Shown here piece after piece: positions 27,112 to 36,221 of a stretch of 64,000 nt of DNA; the first letter of the stretch is position 1, and the number at the start of each line of letters is the position of its first letter. Origin of the DNA: Paenibacillus_T sp033239625 (GTDB lineage: Bacteria > Bacillota > Bacilli > Paenibacillales > Paenibacillaceae); NCBI RefSeq assembly GCF_033239625.1, contig NZ_BTCK01000002.1, positions 124,001 to 188,000 of the forward strand. The letters run 5' to 3'. Below the pieces are notes generated by a model, which did not search any database, had not been told where the DNA came from, and worked only from the letters and a program-made list of their open reading frames with translations. The position numbers were made by a program, and so were the translations under genes.

Positions 27112-28239
27112 ATGACAATGACGATGTGGACACAGGAAGCTTGGGAGAAGACGGTTGCCAAAGTGAAGCGGACGAGCGAGCGGATCGGGGCGAATTTCCC
27201 GCATGCGAGCCAAGGCGGGACCTATGGATTGGAGGAGCCGGGCTGGTGGACGGCCGGCTTCTGGCCGGGGCAGCTCTGGCTGCTGCATGACGGCAGCGGC
27301 GAAGAGAAGTTCCGTGCGATCGCGGAGCAGTGCGAAGAGAAGCTGGATGAAGTGCTGGACGGTTATTACCGTCTGGATCACGATATCGGTTTCATGTGGA
27401 CGATGACGAGTGTCGCGAACTACAAACGTACAGGAAACGTGGAGTCCCGCAGACGCGCGTTCAAGGCGGCGAACTATCTGGTAGGCCGATTCAACCTGCA
27501 AGGAAATTATATCCGCGCCTGGAATCCATGGAGCGAAGGCGACGATAACGCAGGTCTTGCGATCATCGACTGCGCGATGAACGTGCCGCTGCTGTACTGG
27601 GCGTCGCGCGAGAGCGGCGATCCGCGATACAAGCATATTGCGGAAGCGCATATGGGAACGGTGCTGCGTCATTTTATACGGGAAGATGGTTCGGTTCGTC
27701 ATATCGTTCGCTTCGATCCGCACACAGGCGAAGTGGCTGAATATATCGGCGGTCAAGGGTATGCGCCAGAGTCGGCATGGTCGCGCGGTACGTCTTGGGC
27801 GATTTATGGTCTCGCATTGGCGGCTCATCATACGGGACGTCAAGATTATCTGGATGCTGCGAAACGTGTGGCACATTTCTTCGTGTCGCAGCTGGAAGAG
27901 GACTTCGTTCCGGCATGGGATTTCCGTGCGCCGGAGGATACGAAGTGGCTGCGCGATTCGTCGGCAGGCGCTTGCGCGGCATGCGGCTTGCTGAAGATTG
28001 CCGAATTGGTATCGGAGCCGGAGGCGAAGAGCTACCGCCAAGCTGGGGAACGGATTCTCGAATCGTTGTACCGGAATTACGGAGCGTTTGAGGATGAGAA
28101 CGAAGAAGGGTTGATTTTGCACGGCACGAGTCATTATCCGGAACGCAGAAATATGGACGTACCGCTCATCTACGGCGATTACTATTTCGTCGAGGGACTC
28201 GCTAAGCTGAGGGGAGGCCACACCATTCCATGGGAGTGA
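27112..28239 (+). CDS. GH88 unsaturated glucuronyl hydrolase
   Basis: 375 residues, cytoplasmic. Alpha6/alpha6-barrel with GGTYGLEEPGWWTAGFWPGQLWLLHD, the catalytic-type Asp91 in LDHDIGFMW and Asp153 in GLAIIDCAMN, matching the two Asp of unsaturated glucuronyl hydrolase (spacing about 61-62), plus GYAPESAWSRGTSWAIYGL. The family hydrates the double bond of the unsaturated uronyl residue left by a lyase, releasing a free keto-uronate. It starts 13 nt after the lyase gene and overlaps the next gene by 10 nt, so lyase, hydrolase and DUF2264 protein are made as a unit. Confidence 0.93.
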   Translation: MTMTMWTQEAWEKTVAKVKRTSERIGANFPHASQGGTYGLEEPGWWTAGFWPGQLWLLHDGSGEEKFRAIAEQCEEKLDEVLDGYYRLDHDIGFMWTMTSVANYKRTGNVESRRRAFKAANYLVGRFNLQGNYIRAWNPWSEGDDNAGLAIIDCAMNVPLLYWASRESGDPRYKHIAEAHMGTVLRHFIREDGSVRHIVRFDPHTGEVAEYIGGQGYAPESAWSRGTSWAIYGLALAAHHTGRQDYLDAAKRVAHFFVSQLEEDFVPAWDFRAPEDTKWLRDSSAGACAACGLLKIAELVSEPEAKSYRQAGERILESLYRNYGAFEDENEEGLILHGTSHYPERRNMDVPLIYGDYYFVEGLAKLRGGHTIPWE

Positions 28240-30134
28240 TCAAGCATCCGATCGCTAGCAACCCTTTGCGCACGAAGGCGGATTTGGCGCTGGCCTTCCA
28301 GCAGTTGGTGAAGCCCCTCCTGCCTCGCTATTCAGAGGGGAGGGCTCGCTTGCAACTGACGGGATCAGGTGCGGGGTATTCGTCTGATGTCGCGGAGATG
28401 GAAGGCTTCTCCCGTATTCTGTGGGGGCTCGTTCCATTCCTGGCTGGCGGCGGAGAGGACGAGTCGTTCACGCAGCTTATCGTGCAAGGGATCGATAACG
28501 GCACGAATCCGGAGCATTCCGAGTATTGGGGCAAGGTGAACGATTATGATCAGCGGCTCGTCGAGATGGCGTCGATGGGTTTCTCGCTGGCGCTTGTGCC
28601 AGAGCAGATCTGGGGGCGGCTGTCGGACGAGTCGCAGCAGCGGTTCTATGCATGGCTGAGCCAGATTAATCGTCATCCCGCGTACGACTGCAATTGGCTG
28701 TTCTTCCAAGTGCTCGTCAACATTGGATTCCGCAAGCTGGGCTTGCCGGTCGACGAGGCACGGACGGAAGCGAATCTGCAGCGAATCGAGCAGTTCTACC
28801 TCGAGGAGGGCTGGTATGCGGATGGAATCGGCGGACACAGCGATTACTACGTGCCGTTCGCGATCCAATATTATGCGCTGCTGTATGCGAAGCTGATGAA
28901 GGCGGAGGATCCACAGCGTGCGGAGCGATTCCAGGAGCGGGCGGGTCAGTTCGCCGAGCAGTTCATCCATTGGTTCGCCGGCGAAGGTCAAGCGATCCCG
29001 TATGGCCGAAGCATGGCGTACCGCTATTCGCAAGGTGCGTTCTGGGGCGCGATGGCTTGGGCAGAAGATGGAACATACTCCTACGGCGTGCTGAAGGGAT
29101 TGTTCCTGCGCCATCTGCGCTGGTGGTTCCAGCAGCCGATCTTTGCCAGCGATGGCATTATGACAGTTGGTTATGCGTACCCGAATCTGATCATGGCCGA
29201 GAATTATAACGCGCCGGGCTCCGTCTATTGGGCGATGAAAGCGTTCCTGCCGCTCGCGCTGCCGGATGATCATCCGTTCTGGCAGGCGGAGGAGGAAGCG
29301 TTGCCTGCGCTGCCTTGGGTGTCGGTGCAGCGGGCGCCGCATATGGTCGTTGTTCATTCTGCTGCGACCGGTCATACTGCTGCGTTCAACACCGGGCACC
29401 TTGGCTCGAATGAACACACGCATACTTCAGCGAAGTATGAGAAGTTCGCCTACTCGGCGTCATTCGGCTTCAGCGTGCCTCGTGCCGAATGGGGGCTGTC
29501 GCAAGGCGCATTCGATTCGATGCTTGCGCTCAGCGAAGGGGACAATATATACCGCGTGCGCCGCAAGAACGAGGAAACTTCGATCCTAGTTGGCGGCGTG
29601 CTGAAGTCCACATGGCATCCTTGGCGCGATGTGAAGGTGACGACATGGATCGTGCCAGGACTCCCATGGCATCTGCGTGTTCATCACGTGGAGACAGCGC
29701 GTGAGCTGGATGCGGCGGAAGGCGGCTTCGCGCTGCCGATCGATGCGTCGCTTGTGGAGCTTCGCGGTGAGGCGGCGGAATGCGGCAATGAGGCTGCTGC
29801 GATTGCGAGTGGCAGCGAGACAACTACTGCAATCGGCGGCCGATCCGGCTTTGGCGTTTGCAGTGTTGTAGGTCTTGCGGGTTACTCGGAGGCAGCGCTC
29901 ATCTATGCCCAAGCCAACACGAACCTGATGCATCCGCGCACAGCGATTCCGACGCTGAAGGCGAAGCTGACGGCAGGCGAGCATTGGCTCGTGTCAGCCA
30001 TTTATGGGGAGACAGGCGCTGTGGATGGCGGGTTCGAGCTTGCGAGCTGGCAGGGGAGCTTCAAGGTGGAGATCGAGCCTAGTGTGATTCGAATTGAAGG
30101 ACCGCATGGTGTAGGCGTGACGATAGAACGGTAG
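28230..30134 (+). CDS. DUF2264 protein (GH154-type, probable beta-glucuronidase)
   Basis: 634 residues; GGGGAGG 10 nt before the ATG, overlapping the GH88 gene. No signal peptide. The N-terminal ~400 residues match DUF2264 (LQLTGSGAGYSSDVAEMEGFSRILWGLVPFLAGGG, HPAYDCNWLFFQVLVNIGFRKLGLPVD, YADGIGGHSDYYVPFAIQYYALLY), an alpha/alpha-barrel; a beta-rich C-terminal region follows (SNEHTHTSAKYEKFAYSASFGFSVPR). From memory, DUF2264 proteins were placed in CAZy GH154 with beta-glucuronidase activity; applying that here is inference, supported by the adjacent uronate-processing genes. A strong terminator follows, so this ends the locus. Confidence 0.85.
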   Translation: MGVIKHPIASNPLRTKADLALAFQQLVKPLLPRYSEGRARLQLTGSGAGYSSDVAEMEGFSRILWGLVPFLAGGGEDESFTQLIVQGIDNGTNPEHSEYWGKVNDYDQRLVEMASMGFSLALVPEQIWGRLSDESQQRFYAWLSQINRHPAYDCNWLFFQVLVNIGFRKLGLPVDEARTEANLQRIEQFYLEEGWYADGIGGHSDYYVPFAIQYYALLYAKLMKAEDPQRAERFQERAGQFAEQFIHWFAGEGQAIPYGRSMAYRYSQGAFWGAMAWAEDGTYSYGVLKGLFLRHLRWWFQQPIFASDGIMTVGYAYPNLIMAENYNAPGSVYWAMKAFLPLALPDDHPFWQAEEEALPALPWVSVQRAPHMVVVHSAATGHTAAFNTGHLGSNEHTHTSAKYEKFAYSASFGFSVPRAEWGLSQGAFDSMLALSEGDNIYRVRRKNEETSILVGGVLKSTWHPWRDVKVTTWIVPGLPWHLRVHHVETARELDAAEGGFALPIDASLVELRGEAAECGNEAAAIASGSETTTAIGGRSGFGVCSVVGLAGYSEAALIYAQANTNLMHPRTAIPTLKAKLTAGEHWLVSAIYGETGAVDGGFELASWQGSFKVEIEPSVIRIEGPHGVGVTIER

Positions 30135-30142
30135 ATTCGGAG

Positions 30143-30182
30143 GCTGTCCCCCGTGGTTAGTTGGTTGGGGACAGCTTTTTTT
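30143..30182 (+). terminator. terminator of polysaccharide-utilisation operon
   Basis: GCTGTCCCC / GGGGACAGC stem with seven T, 9 nt after the DUF2264 stop. Confidence 0.92.
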
Positions 30183-30268
30183 GCTGCCTGCCCCTTTGCT
30201 TCTCCTGTGCAGTATTGATCCCATATCGATCACAGCGACAGCCTGTCTGAAGTTGGTCCGGCTATAGC

Positions 30269-30297
30269 CGAATAACGATTGTAGCATCCGTTAGACC
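30269..30297 (+). repeat. block-4 remnant of nested intergenic repeat (copy E)
   Basis: CGAATAACGATTGTAGCATC then CGTTAGAC matches block 4 of copy D (GGAATAACGACTGCGGCAAC). The other blocks are absent. The rest of 30183-30371 shows nothing recognisable. Confidence 0.45.
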
Positions 30298-30371
30298 TGC
30301 CTGTAGGTAGTTAGGTCTTCATTATTTTCGCTGTAGGTCATTCCATTGTGTGTTAGGGATGACTCGTTCGA

Positions 30372-30581
30372 TCAGGGCAGATCGATTTTGTTAGTAGAAG
30401 CATTTTTCCTCGCTTGCAGTGTAAGGATGAGACTCGGAACGCCAGCAAGCATACTCACCATAAAGCTCCACATCCCATATCGCCATTCACCCGTCACGAT
30501 GGATACGCCAACGAATAAGGCGAGTTGTCCTACTAATGTAAACCATACTGCAATCCACGCCAGTTTCAAATTTTCCTTCAT
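30372..30581 (-). CDS. small two-helix membrane protein, unknown
   Basis: 69 residues from the ATG at 30581 (GGGGAGG about 12 nt upstream; GTG nine nt earlier is an alternative). Two hydrophobic helices (LAWIAVWFTLVGQLALFVGVSIV and GMWSFMVSMLAGVPSLILTLQ) with a basic tail (ARKNASTNK). No recognised family. It is a single gene with no obvious partner. Confidence 0.5.
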   Translation of the reverse strand: MKENLKLAWIAVWFTLVGQLALFVGVSIVTGEWRYGMWSFMVSMLAGVPSLILTLQARKNASTNKIDLP

Positions 30582-30772
30582 GATGGACACCAACCTCCCC
30601 TTCCTATCAGTCATCTAATTAAGTAAATACTGGCAATTTATAGTTTACCATAGGGTAGACATATTAGGAATGTGATAGGTGTACTTGATAGAGCTTGTGA
30701 GATAGTGATAGGGAGGGCGAAGGTTCCATCGGGGAGAGAGGCTGAAAGGCTTACACGCATTCGATGCATTCG

Positions 30773-30966
30773 AAGCCTGCATGAAATACAGGCTTCCCAA
30801 CGCAGACGTATGCAGATTCCCCCAGAATGTCGAAGCATACGCCACGATTAAAGCAGAAAACTAATACAGCATGTCCGGCGTAAAGAGCGAGACAAGCTCC
30901 GGGGGGCGGCCAGACTCCCCATACGGTAACAGGTTTTATTATTTCACCTGTATACCGTATGGGGAG
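30773..30966. repeat. two palindromes in a gene-poor stretch
   Basis: GAAGCCTG / CAGGCTTC around 30773-30797 is related to the repeats at 58582-58722. CTCCCCATACGGTAACAGGT (30915-30934) pairs with ACCTGTATACCGTATGGGGAG read as its inverse (30946-30966), about 18-20 bp with a small bulge. Neither has a T-run. I see no convincing gene between 30615 and 31031. Confidence 0.6.
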
Positions 30967-31031
30967 AATACCAGATTACGGCACGCCTTTAGATTTTGAC
31001 CACTGAATTGTTCAGATTGAACGAGCTTCCA

Positions 31032-31931
31032 TCAGGTGGTTTTTATTTGCCGCTTATCATGTCGATCGTAGGATTGCAAGAATTCCAGATACTGCCTCGA
31101 TGCGAGGGACAAGTATCGCCTGTCGTTCCAGGCGATGGAGAATTCGCGTTCACAGACCGGTGATTGAATCTGCAGCAGCTTAACATTGGGATCCTCATTC
31201 GTATTGTGCGGTACAAAAGCGACGCCAAGTCCAGCTTGGACAAGGCTCCATAACGCAGAGGGTTCATCTACCTCGCAAATAATCGTTCTGGAGATGCCCG
31301 CCTCTTCGCAGAAAGCTTCGTTAATCTGACGGAATGGATGCCCCGCATGATATTCGATATAAGCCTCATTCTCTGTTTCGATCAAAGTAATCGTGTCTCG
31401 GCTTGCTAGCGGGTTGGTGACGGGTACGGCGAGATAGACTTCTGTTTTCCATACGATTTGCTCTTTAATCCAGGATTGATTGAGCGGTGCAGCAATGAAA
31501 CAGAGGTCTACATCTCCCCGCTCCAGCAATCCGATCATGTCGCTCGACGAGGCCGGCGGGATCTGGGTCACGCGAAAAACAATTTCCGGATTCTCTTTGC
31601 GAAATTCGCTTATGGTGGAGGAGAGACGACTAAGCGTTGGGGTGGCCAGCCTTATGGTTCCTTGCTCTGTGCCTAGCATATCCGCCAATTCTCGCCGTCC
31701 TTCGTCCAGCGCTCCGAGCGCGATCTCAACCTGCTGCAGAAATGCTCGGCCATAGCGATTTAACCGGATTTGCCGATTATTGCGATCAAATAGAGGAACA
31801 CCAACGTCCTCTTCGAGACGTGATATGGTCTTGCTAAGCGCAGGCTGAGCAATGCGAAGCGCCTCGGCCGCTTTGGTCATATGCTCGTATTTGGCAACCG
31901 TACGAAAATAATGAAGCTGCAGCAGTTCCAT
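31032..31931 (-). CDS. LysR family transcriptional regulator
   Basis: 299 residues from ATG 31931 (GGGGAGG 8 nt upstream). N-terminal winged helix-turn-helix: MELLQLHYFRTVAKYEHMTKAAEALRIAQPALSKTISRLEEDVGVPLFDRNNRQIRLNRYG; then a periplasmic-binding-like effector domain (GTIRLATPTLSRLSSTISEFRKENPEI). It is divergent from an MFS drug-transporter-like gene across a 135-nt AT-rich region. LysR proteins typically regulate the divergent neighbour, so control of the transporter by a small effector is likely. Confidence 0.94.
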   Translation of the reverse strand: MELLQLHYFRTVAKYEHMTKAAEALRIAQPALSKTISRLEEDVGVPLFDRNNRQIRLNRYGRAFLQQVEIALGALDEGRRELADMLGTEQGTIRLATPTLSRLSSTISEFRKENPEIVFRVTQIPPASSSDMIGLLERGDVDLCFIAAPLNQSWIKEQIVWKTEVYLAVPVTNPLASRDTITLIETENEAYIEYHAGHPFRQINEAFCEEAGISRTIICEVDEPSALWSLVQAGLGVAFVPHNTNEDPNVKLLQIQSPVCEREFSIAWNDRRYLSLASRQYLEFLQSYDRHDKRQIKTT

Positions 31932-32066
31932 GAAGTAAACCTCCCCGTCCTGTTCCATTGTTTCCATATACCTGAGTATATAATAACATGTATTAATATA
32001 TATTATCATTTATTGATTGTGAGGGGTATATTGGTAAATATAAAGCGAAGCAGGAGGGAACTCACA
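31932..32066. promoter_or_regulatory. divergent LysR/MFS promoter region
   Basis: Very AT-rich core (ATATAATAACATG, TAATATATATTATCA near 31979-32010) between divergent starts; contains T-N11-A type dyads suited to LysR binding. No single promoter can be fixed by eye. Confidence 0.4.
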
Positions 32067-33458
32067 ATGCCAATAGAACAACCGGATGCCGCACAACCGG
32101 CTATAGGAAACGTACTCATTAAGCTTCTTGCGTTCACCCTGATTGTCTCTTCCATGAGCGCAACGATGTTCAATATTGTTCTTCCCGAGATTCGGGCCGA
32201 CTTTGACCTCTCCGTCGCGCAAGTCAGCTGGGTGTCGACTGCCTACTTACTGATCTATGCCGTTGGTTCCGTTATATACGGAAAGCTGCTTGATCGTTAT
32301 CAGGCCCGTAATCTGATTACCTTCGGACTTCTCGTATTTGCTTCAGGTTCATTATTAGGGCTGCTCGCGGGATCGTTTCCCGTCGTGCTGATAGCCAGAA
32401 TTTTGCAAGCGGTGGGCGCATCCGTTATTCCCGCATTAGCGATGTTAATTCCAGTTCGCTATTTTCCGCCGGAAAGAAGAGGGCATGCGCTAGGCATTTC
32501 GGCAACCGGATTAGCGCTCGGCAATGCGATTGGACCCATTGTTTCTTCACTCTTGGTGTCGTTTGTCCATTGGAGATGGTTGTTTGCCATTCCGCTGCTT
32601 ATTCTGATCACGCTGCCTTTCTACCGTAAACATCTGAGCTCGGAAATTCGAGAAGGCGGGCATATAGATTGGCTTGGTGGAGGACTTCTGACGGGGACGG
32701 TAGCTCTGCTGCTTCTTGCGATTACGCAAGGGAACTTGTGGCTTGGTGCCGGAAGCGCGTTGATGGTTATCGGTTTCTTGTGGCGTATTCGCAAAGCGGC
32801 TGATCCGTTTATGTCCAGGACGCTTCTGCAGGACCGTATTTATCTAATGGGATTGATGATTGCGGCAGTTGTGATGAGCATCAGTTATGCACTGCCGTTT
32901 CTAACGCCTCAATTGCTGTCGGACATCAATCGCTTGGAGCCAGGTGTAATTGGTTTTGTTATGGTACCGGGAGCGTGTTTGTCTGCTTATCTCGGTCGTA
33001 AAGCAGGGAAATTGGCGGACTCCAAAGGCAATTCCTTCGTTTATCACATGGCATCCTTATTATTATTCGGCTGTTTTATTCTGTTATCGTTTTTTGTTGG
33101 GAGTCCGGCCGTTCTGATTGGATTGATTTTCATGATCGGCAATGTTGGTCAGATGTTTATGCAAATCGTATTGTCCAATACGATCTCGCGAAGTATTCCT
33201 AAGGATCAGATTGGCGTCGGAATGGGAATGTTGACGCTGTGCAATTTCCTTTCCGGTGCGGTTGCTACGGGGATTTACGGCAAAGTGATGGACCATGGCG
33301 CACAATCGAGCTGGCTGCCTTGGCATTCCAATGAAGCTTCCTATGTATTCAGCAATCTCTATCTTGTGCTGGCTCTTATGTATATTGGCCTGCTTCTTCT
33401 GTATCGCAGCGTATATGCCGGCAGGACGAAGGCGAAGACGGCGGGGCAAATGGCTTAA
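32067..33458 (+). CDS. MFS efflux transporter (TetA(L)/DHA2-like)
   Basis: 463 residues from ATG 32067 (CAGGAGGG upstream); a longer in-frame start would run back into the LysR gene. A multi-helix permease with family motifs GKLLDRYQARNLITFG (motif A), LIARILQAVGASVIPALAMLIPVRYFPPERRGHALGISATGLALGNAIGP (motif C region) and HWRWLFAIPLLIL. Length and sequence resemble the 14-helix tetracycline/multidrug proton antiporters of Gram-positive bacteria. Substrate is unknown; expression is probably controlled by the divergent LysR regulator. Confidence 0.9.
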   Translation: MPIEQPDAAQPAIGNVLIKLLAFTLIVSSMSATMFNIVLPEIRADFDLSVAQVSWVSTAYLLIYAVGSVIYGKLLDRYQARNLITFGLLVFASGSLLGLLAGSFPVVLIARILQAVGASVIPALAMLIPVRYFPPERRGHALGISATGLALGNAIGPIVSSLLVSFVHWRWLFAIPLLILITLPFYRKHLSSEIREGGHIDWLGGGLLTGTVALLLLAITQGNLWLGAGSALMVIGFLWRIRKAADPFMSRTLLQDRIYLMGLMIAAVVMSISYALPFLTPQLLSDINRLEPGVIGFVMVPGACLSAYLGRKAGKLADSKGNSFVYHMASLLLFGCFILLSFFVGSPAVLIGLIFMIGNVGQMFMQIVLSNTISRSIPKDQIGVGMGMLTLCNFLSGAVATGIYGKVMDHGAQSSWLPWHSNEASYVFSNLYLVLALMYIGLLLLYRSVYAGRTKAKTAGQMA

Positions 33459-33868
33459 GTCGAAGTGATAGGTTTTATAAACAATTTGAGTCAATGAGAT
33501 TAAGGAAATTGTTGAAGAAGTAAAATCATTATTTTAAAACAGGTATTAAGGTTCTCTTTGTAATTAATATTTTGCGGTAAAGAACCTGCAACATACATGT
33601 GTTGGAGGCTTCTTTAGCATATCCTCGGTTTATTCTGTTGATAGATTCTTGTCAGACAGTCACAGATTCCAATCTGCCTCTATACCAACAAATGTGGCTT
33701 ACATAGCCAAAAAGGTACATATATCAACATAGTTAGGATATACATAGTTTCTCGATGAAGAAAGTTTGTGGAAAATTTAAATACAAGTATGTAGTTATAT
33801 ATTAGAATTGGTTTGATAGTTGATGTTAATAAGTGGAATTCGTCTGGGAGATAAGGGAGGGAATCGGT

Positions 33869-35785
33869 GTGTATAAAAAGATAATGACGGTCATGCTTCT
33901 CATGAGTTTGTTGGTAACGATGTTTATCGTACCACCGAACCAGCAGCGAGTAGAGGCAGCTACAACAGTTCAAACAAAAGTAAGACCTATTCTTTTTGTT
34001 CACGGTAGAACGGGCGGAACAGATACATTTGCTTCGTTCAAAGAGAAATATGAACAAGAGTTTGGTTCGAAAGGCGAAATTCAAATCAACAAAAACGGCA
34101 CCATCACAACATTGGTACCAGTGCAGGTCATTGATTCTATCACGGATGGACCTGGTGGAAGAAGAGTAGCGCAAATGCCCATCGTTATTAGTATCGTATT
34201 CGAGGACAACATTGGAACGATAGCGAAACAAGCGGAATGGCTTAAAATCGCCATTACAGCGATAAAAAAGCAATTAAATGTCCCCCAGGTTGATATTTGG
34301 GCGCATAGTATGGGTGGATTAGCCGCAACTAAATACATTTTGGATAATGGCGGAGCAGATATCAATACGTTGATTACGTTTGATAGTCCGATTTTGGGTT
34401 CAGATAATGCGTTTTATCTCAACGAGATAAAAAACCCGATACGGCCTCTCTATACAAATGACCCAACGCTTGTTGATTTGGTGCCAGGCTCAAAAGCCCT
34501 CACAAGTTTAAAAGATGCCGGTTTCATGACGAAAGGGAACAAATTCAATAAAAACATCAAAGTAATAAGCTGGGAAGCTACAGAGCTAGATGTCGTTTAT
34601 AAAGCAACAATTGAATATCCGGCAGGTATCAAAGTTAATATAAACCCTCTTGCTGGTCCGGTAACGGTTGGTCTCGTGACGAAATCGAAAACACAAACCA
34701 TAAAAGCGGAGATTGTCTCACGAGACAGCGCTTGTGGTCTGTCTTTGTTTACAACAAACATCCATTGTTATCCGATTGACACAGACCATTCGGGAATGCT
34801 CAGAATTTTGCCGACCTTGAAAGATTACTATGTAGAACAGTATCCTGAATTGGATTACTATCAAACGGTTCAGGTTCAAATCAATGGCAAAGGATACGGT
34901 ATCGGTCCGGTCATTAATGGCAGTGTTTATCTTCCATTTATTGCAGTAGATGCATTAAAAGCTAGAGGAACAACCTCGGTTACAATTGATGGAAAGCAGT
35001 TTTACAAATGGGATGAATTAAGTGTCAAACTAAACTATCAGAAATTGAACGACCAGACCTATAATTTCACTGTTCAACCCGCTCCAGTACAGAAGAAAGA
35101 AATTGATTCATATCGCACATTGAATGTGCAAATTAACGGGGTAAGTTACGGCGTTGGTGTTGTTGTAAACAATGATACTTATATCCCTCAAGCAGCACTT
35201 AATGCACTGAAGGCAACAGGTGGTACAAAGATTTCGGTAGATGGTGCATACTACTACAAGTGGAATGACCTTAGTGTAAAAGTGACGGCTATAGCACTGG
35301 ATGGAGGCTACAACTTCGTTCCGATAGCTACATCTACACCAACTGTTACTTACTCGAGTGTTACGGTTAAACTGAATGGCGTAGCTTATGAGGATGGTAT
35401 CCGAGTTGGTTCGGACACGTATTTGCCGCAAACAGCTCTTAACGCTATATACGCAACAAACCCGACCTATGTGGACTACAAAGGCAAACGTTACTATAAG
35501 TGGACGGATTTCTCAGTACCACTAATCGCAGAACCCATTACAGGCGGATACAATTTTAAGACGTATTATCAAGTCGTCCGCACCCAAGTGAATGGGAAAG
35601 ACTTCTTGCCTGGTTATATGGTCAATGGCAGTACGTATTTGCACTCTTCTGTGTTAACGCTGCTGGGTGTAAAGTACACAGGCAAAGAAACGATTGTTGT
35701 TAAGGGTGTAACATATATTAAGTGGACAGAACTGCCGCTTTCGTATTCGTACATCACTGGCGGATATAACTTTACTAAAAAATAA
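33869..35785 (+). CDS. secreted DUF915-like alpha/beta hydrolase (lipase-like) with four C-terminal repeats
   Basis: 638 residues from GTG 33869 (AAGGGAGGG 6 nt upstream). Signal peptide KKIMTVMLLMSLLVTMFIV...VEAA. The hydrolase domain (about 35-325) has ILFVHGRTGG and nucleophile Ser147 in WAHSMGG; a candidate His lies in IDTDHSGML. Four ~80-90-residue repeats follow, starting YYQTVQVQING, YRTLNVQING, YSSVTVKLNG and YYQVVRTQVNG, each with V.ING.TYLP and KWxxLS, resembling stalk/copper-amine-oxidase-N modules. Base composition is clearly AT-richer than the sugar loci, hinting at separate acquisition. No neighbouring partner; substrate unknown. The 410 nt upstream are AT-rich with no visible gene. 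Confidence 0.82.
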   Translation: MYKKIMTVMLLMSLLVTMFIVPPNQQRVEAATTVQTKVRPILFVHGRTGGTDTFASFKEKYEQEFGSKGEIQINKNGTITTLVPVQVIDSITDGPGGRRVAQMPIVISIVFEDNIGTIAKQAEWLKIAITAIKKQLNVPQVDIWAHSMGGLAATKYILDNGGADINTLITFDSPILGSDNAFYLNEIKNPIRPLYTNDPTLVDLVPGSKALTSLKDAGFMTKGNKFNKNIKVISWEATELDVVYKATIEYPAGIKVNINPLAGPVTVGLVTKSKTQTIKAEIVSRDSACGLSLFTTNIHCYPIDTDHSGMLRILPTLKDYYVEQYPELDYYQTVQVQINGKGYGIGPVINGSVYLPFIAVDALKARGTTSVTIDGKQFYKWDELSVKLNYQKLNDQTYNFTVQPAPVQKKEIDSYRTLNVQINGVSYGVGVVVNNDTYIPQAALNALKATGGTKISVDGAYYYKWNDLSVKVTAIALDGGYNFVPIATSTPTVTYSSVTVKLNGVAYEDGIRVGSDTYLPQTALNAIYATNPTYVDYKGKRYYKWTDFSVPLIAEPITGGYNFKTYYQVVRTQVNGKDFLPGYMVNGSTYLHSSVLTLLGVKYTGKETIVVKGVTYIKWTELPLSYSYITGGYNFTKK

Positions 35786-35791
35786 TCAAGT

Positions 35792-35826
35792 AAAAGGACG
35801 TTGCTCATATGGGTAACGTCCTTTTT
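35792..35826 (+). terminator. terminator of lipase-like gene
   Basis: AAAAGGACGTT / AACGTCCTTTT with a 12-nt loop, T-rich 3' side, 6 nt after the stop. Confidence 0.88.
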
Positions 35827-36164
35827 GGTAGTTTGAATCAAATACGATTTGAGTTAGAAGTGGGTAATCGAAGTGAAAATAGCGCTACTGAAAAAAACAA
35901 TAATGGTAGGTTTTGAAACCCGAGTGGTACTATTTTTACGTCTTATTTCATTGACCCCAAGCGCTTGAAAATATGGTTAGATGTTGCATAAAAATAGAAC
36001 AGGTTATTCTATTTGAGTTTGTAAAAGAAATTCTTCTGCCGAATTTGATAATCTGTTTATTAATAACAGCAGTATACTCCTGTCGGAGATTGACATTGAT
36101 TGGCCTCAACAAACTTCCTCCTCATGCGCGATTCTACTCTCTGTTTGGACGCTAATCATTGAAT

Positions 36165-36192
36165 TCATAAAATATAACCGCCCGTGGGGCGG
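36165..36192 (-). terminator. terminator of pentapeptide-repeat gene
   Basis: On the minus strand CCGCCCC-AC-GGGCGG followed by TTATATTTTAT. It sits 30 nt past the gene's end. The stretch 35830-36160 contains only a CAAGCGCTTG palindrome near 35959 and no credible gene. Confidence 0.6.
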
Positions 36193-36221
36193 AGGCTCTT
36201 TCTCACTTGTCCAATCGGGCT

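Noticed and set aside
30638..30845. Two overlapping minus-strand frames of 66 codons
   Set aside because: No ribosome binding site, they overlap each other and run through a palindrome; composition looks random.
33680..34273. Minus-strand frame overlapping the lipase start
   Set aside because: Cys/Tyr/Phe-rich translation without any motif; antisense to a signal peptide and hydrolase core.
35957..35968. Palindrome CAAGCGCTTG as a cre or LacI operator
   Set aside because: No convincing gene or promoter lies next to it, so a regulatory role cannot be supported.
35973..36155. 60-codon frame with one hydrophobic stretch
   Set aside because: No ribosome binding site and no conservation signal; could be a decayed gene but not supportable.
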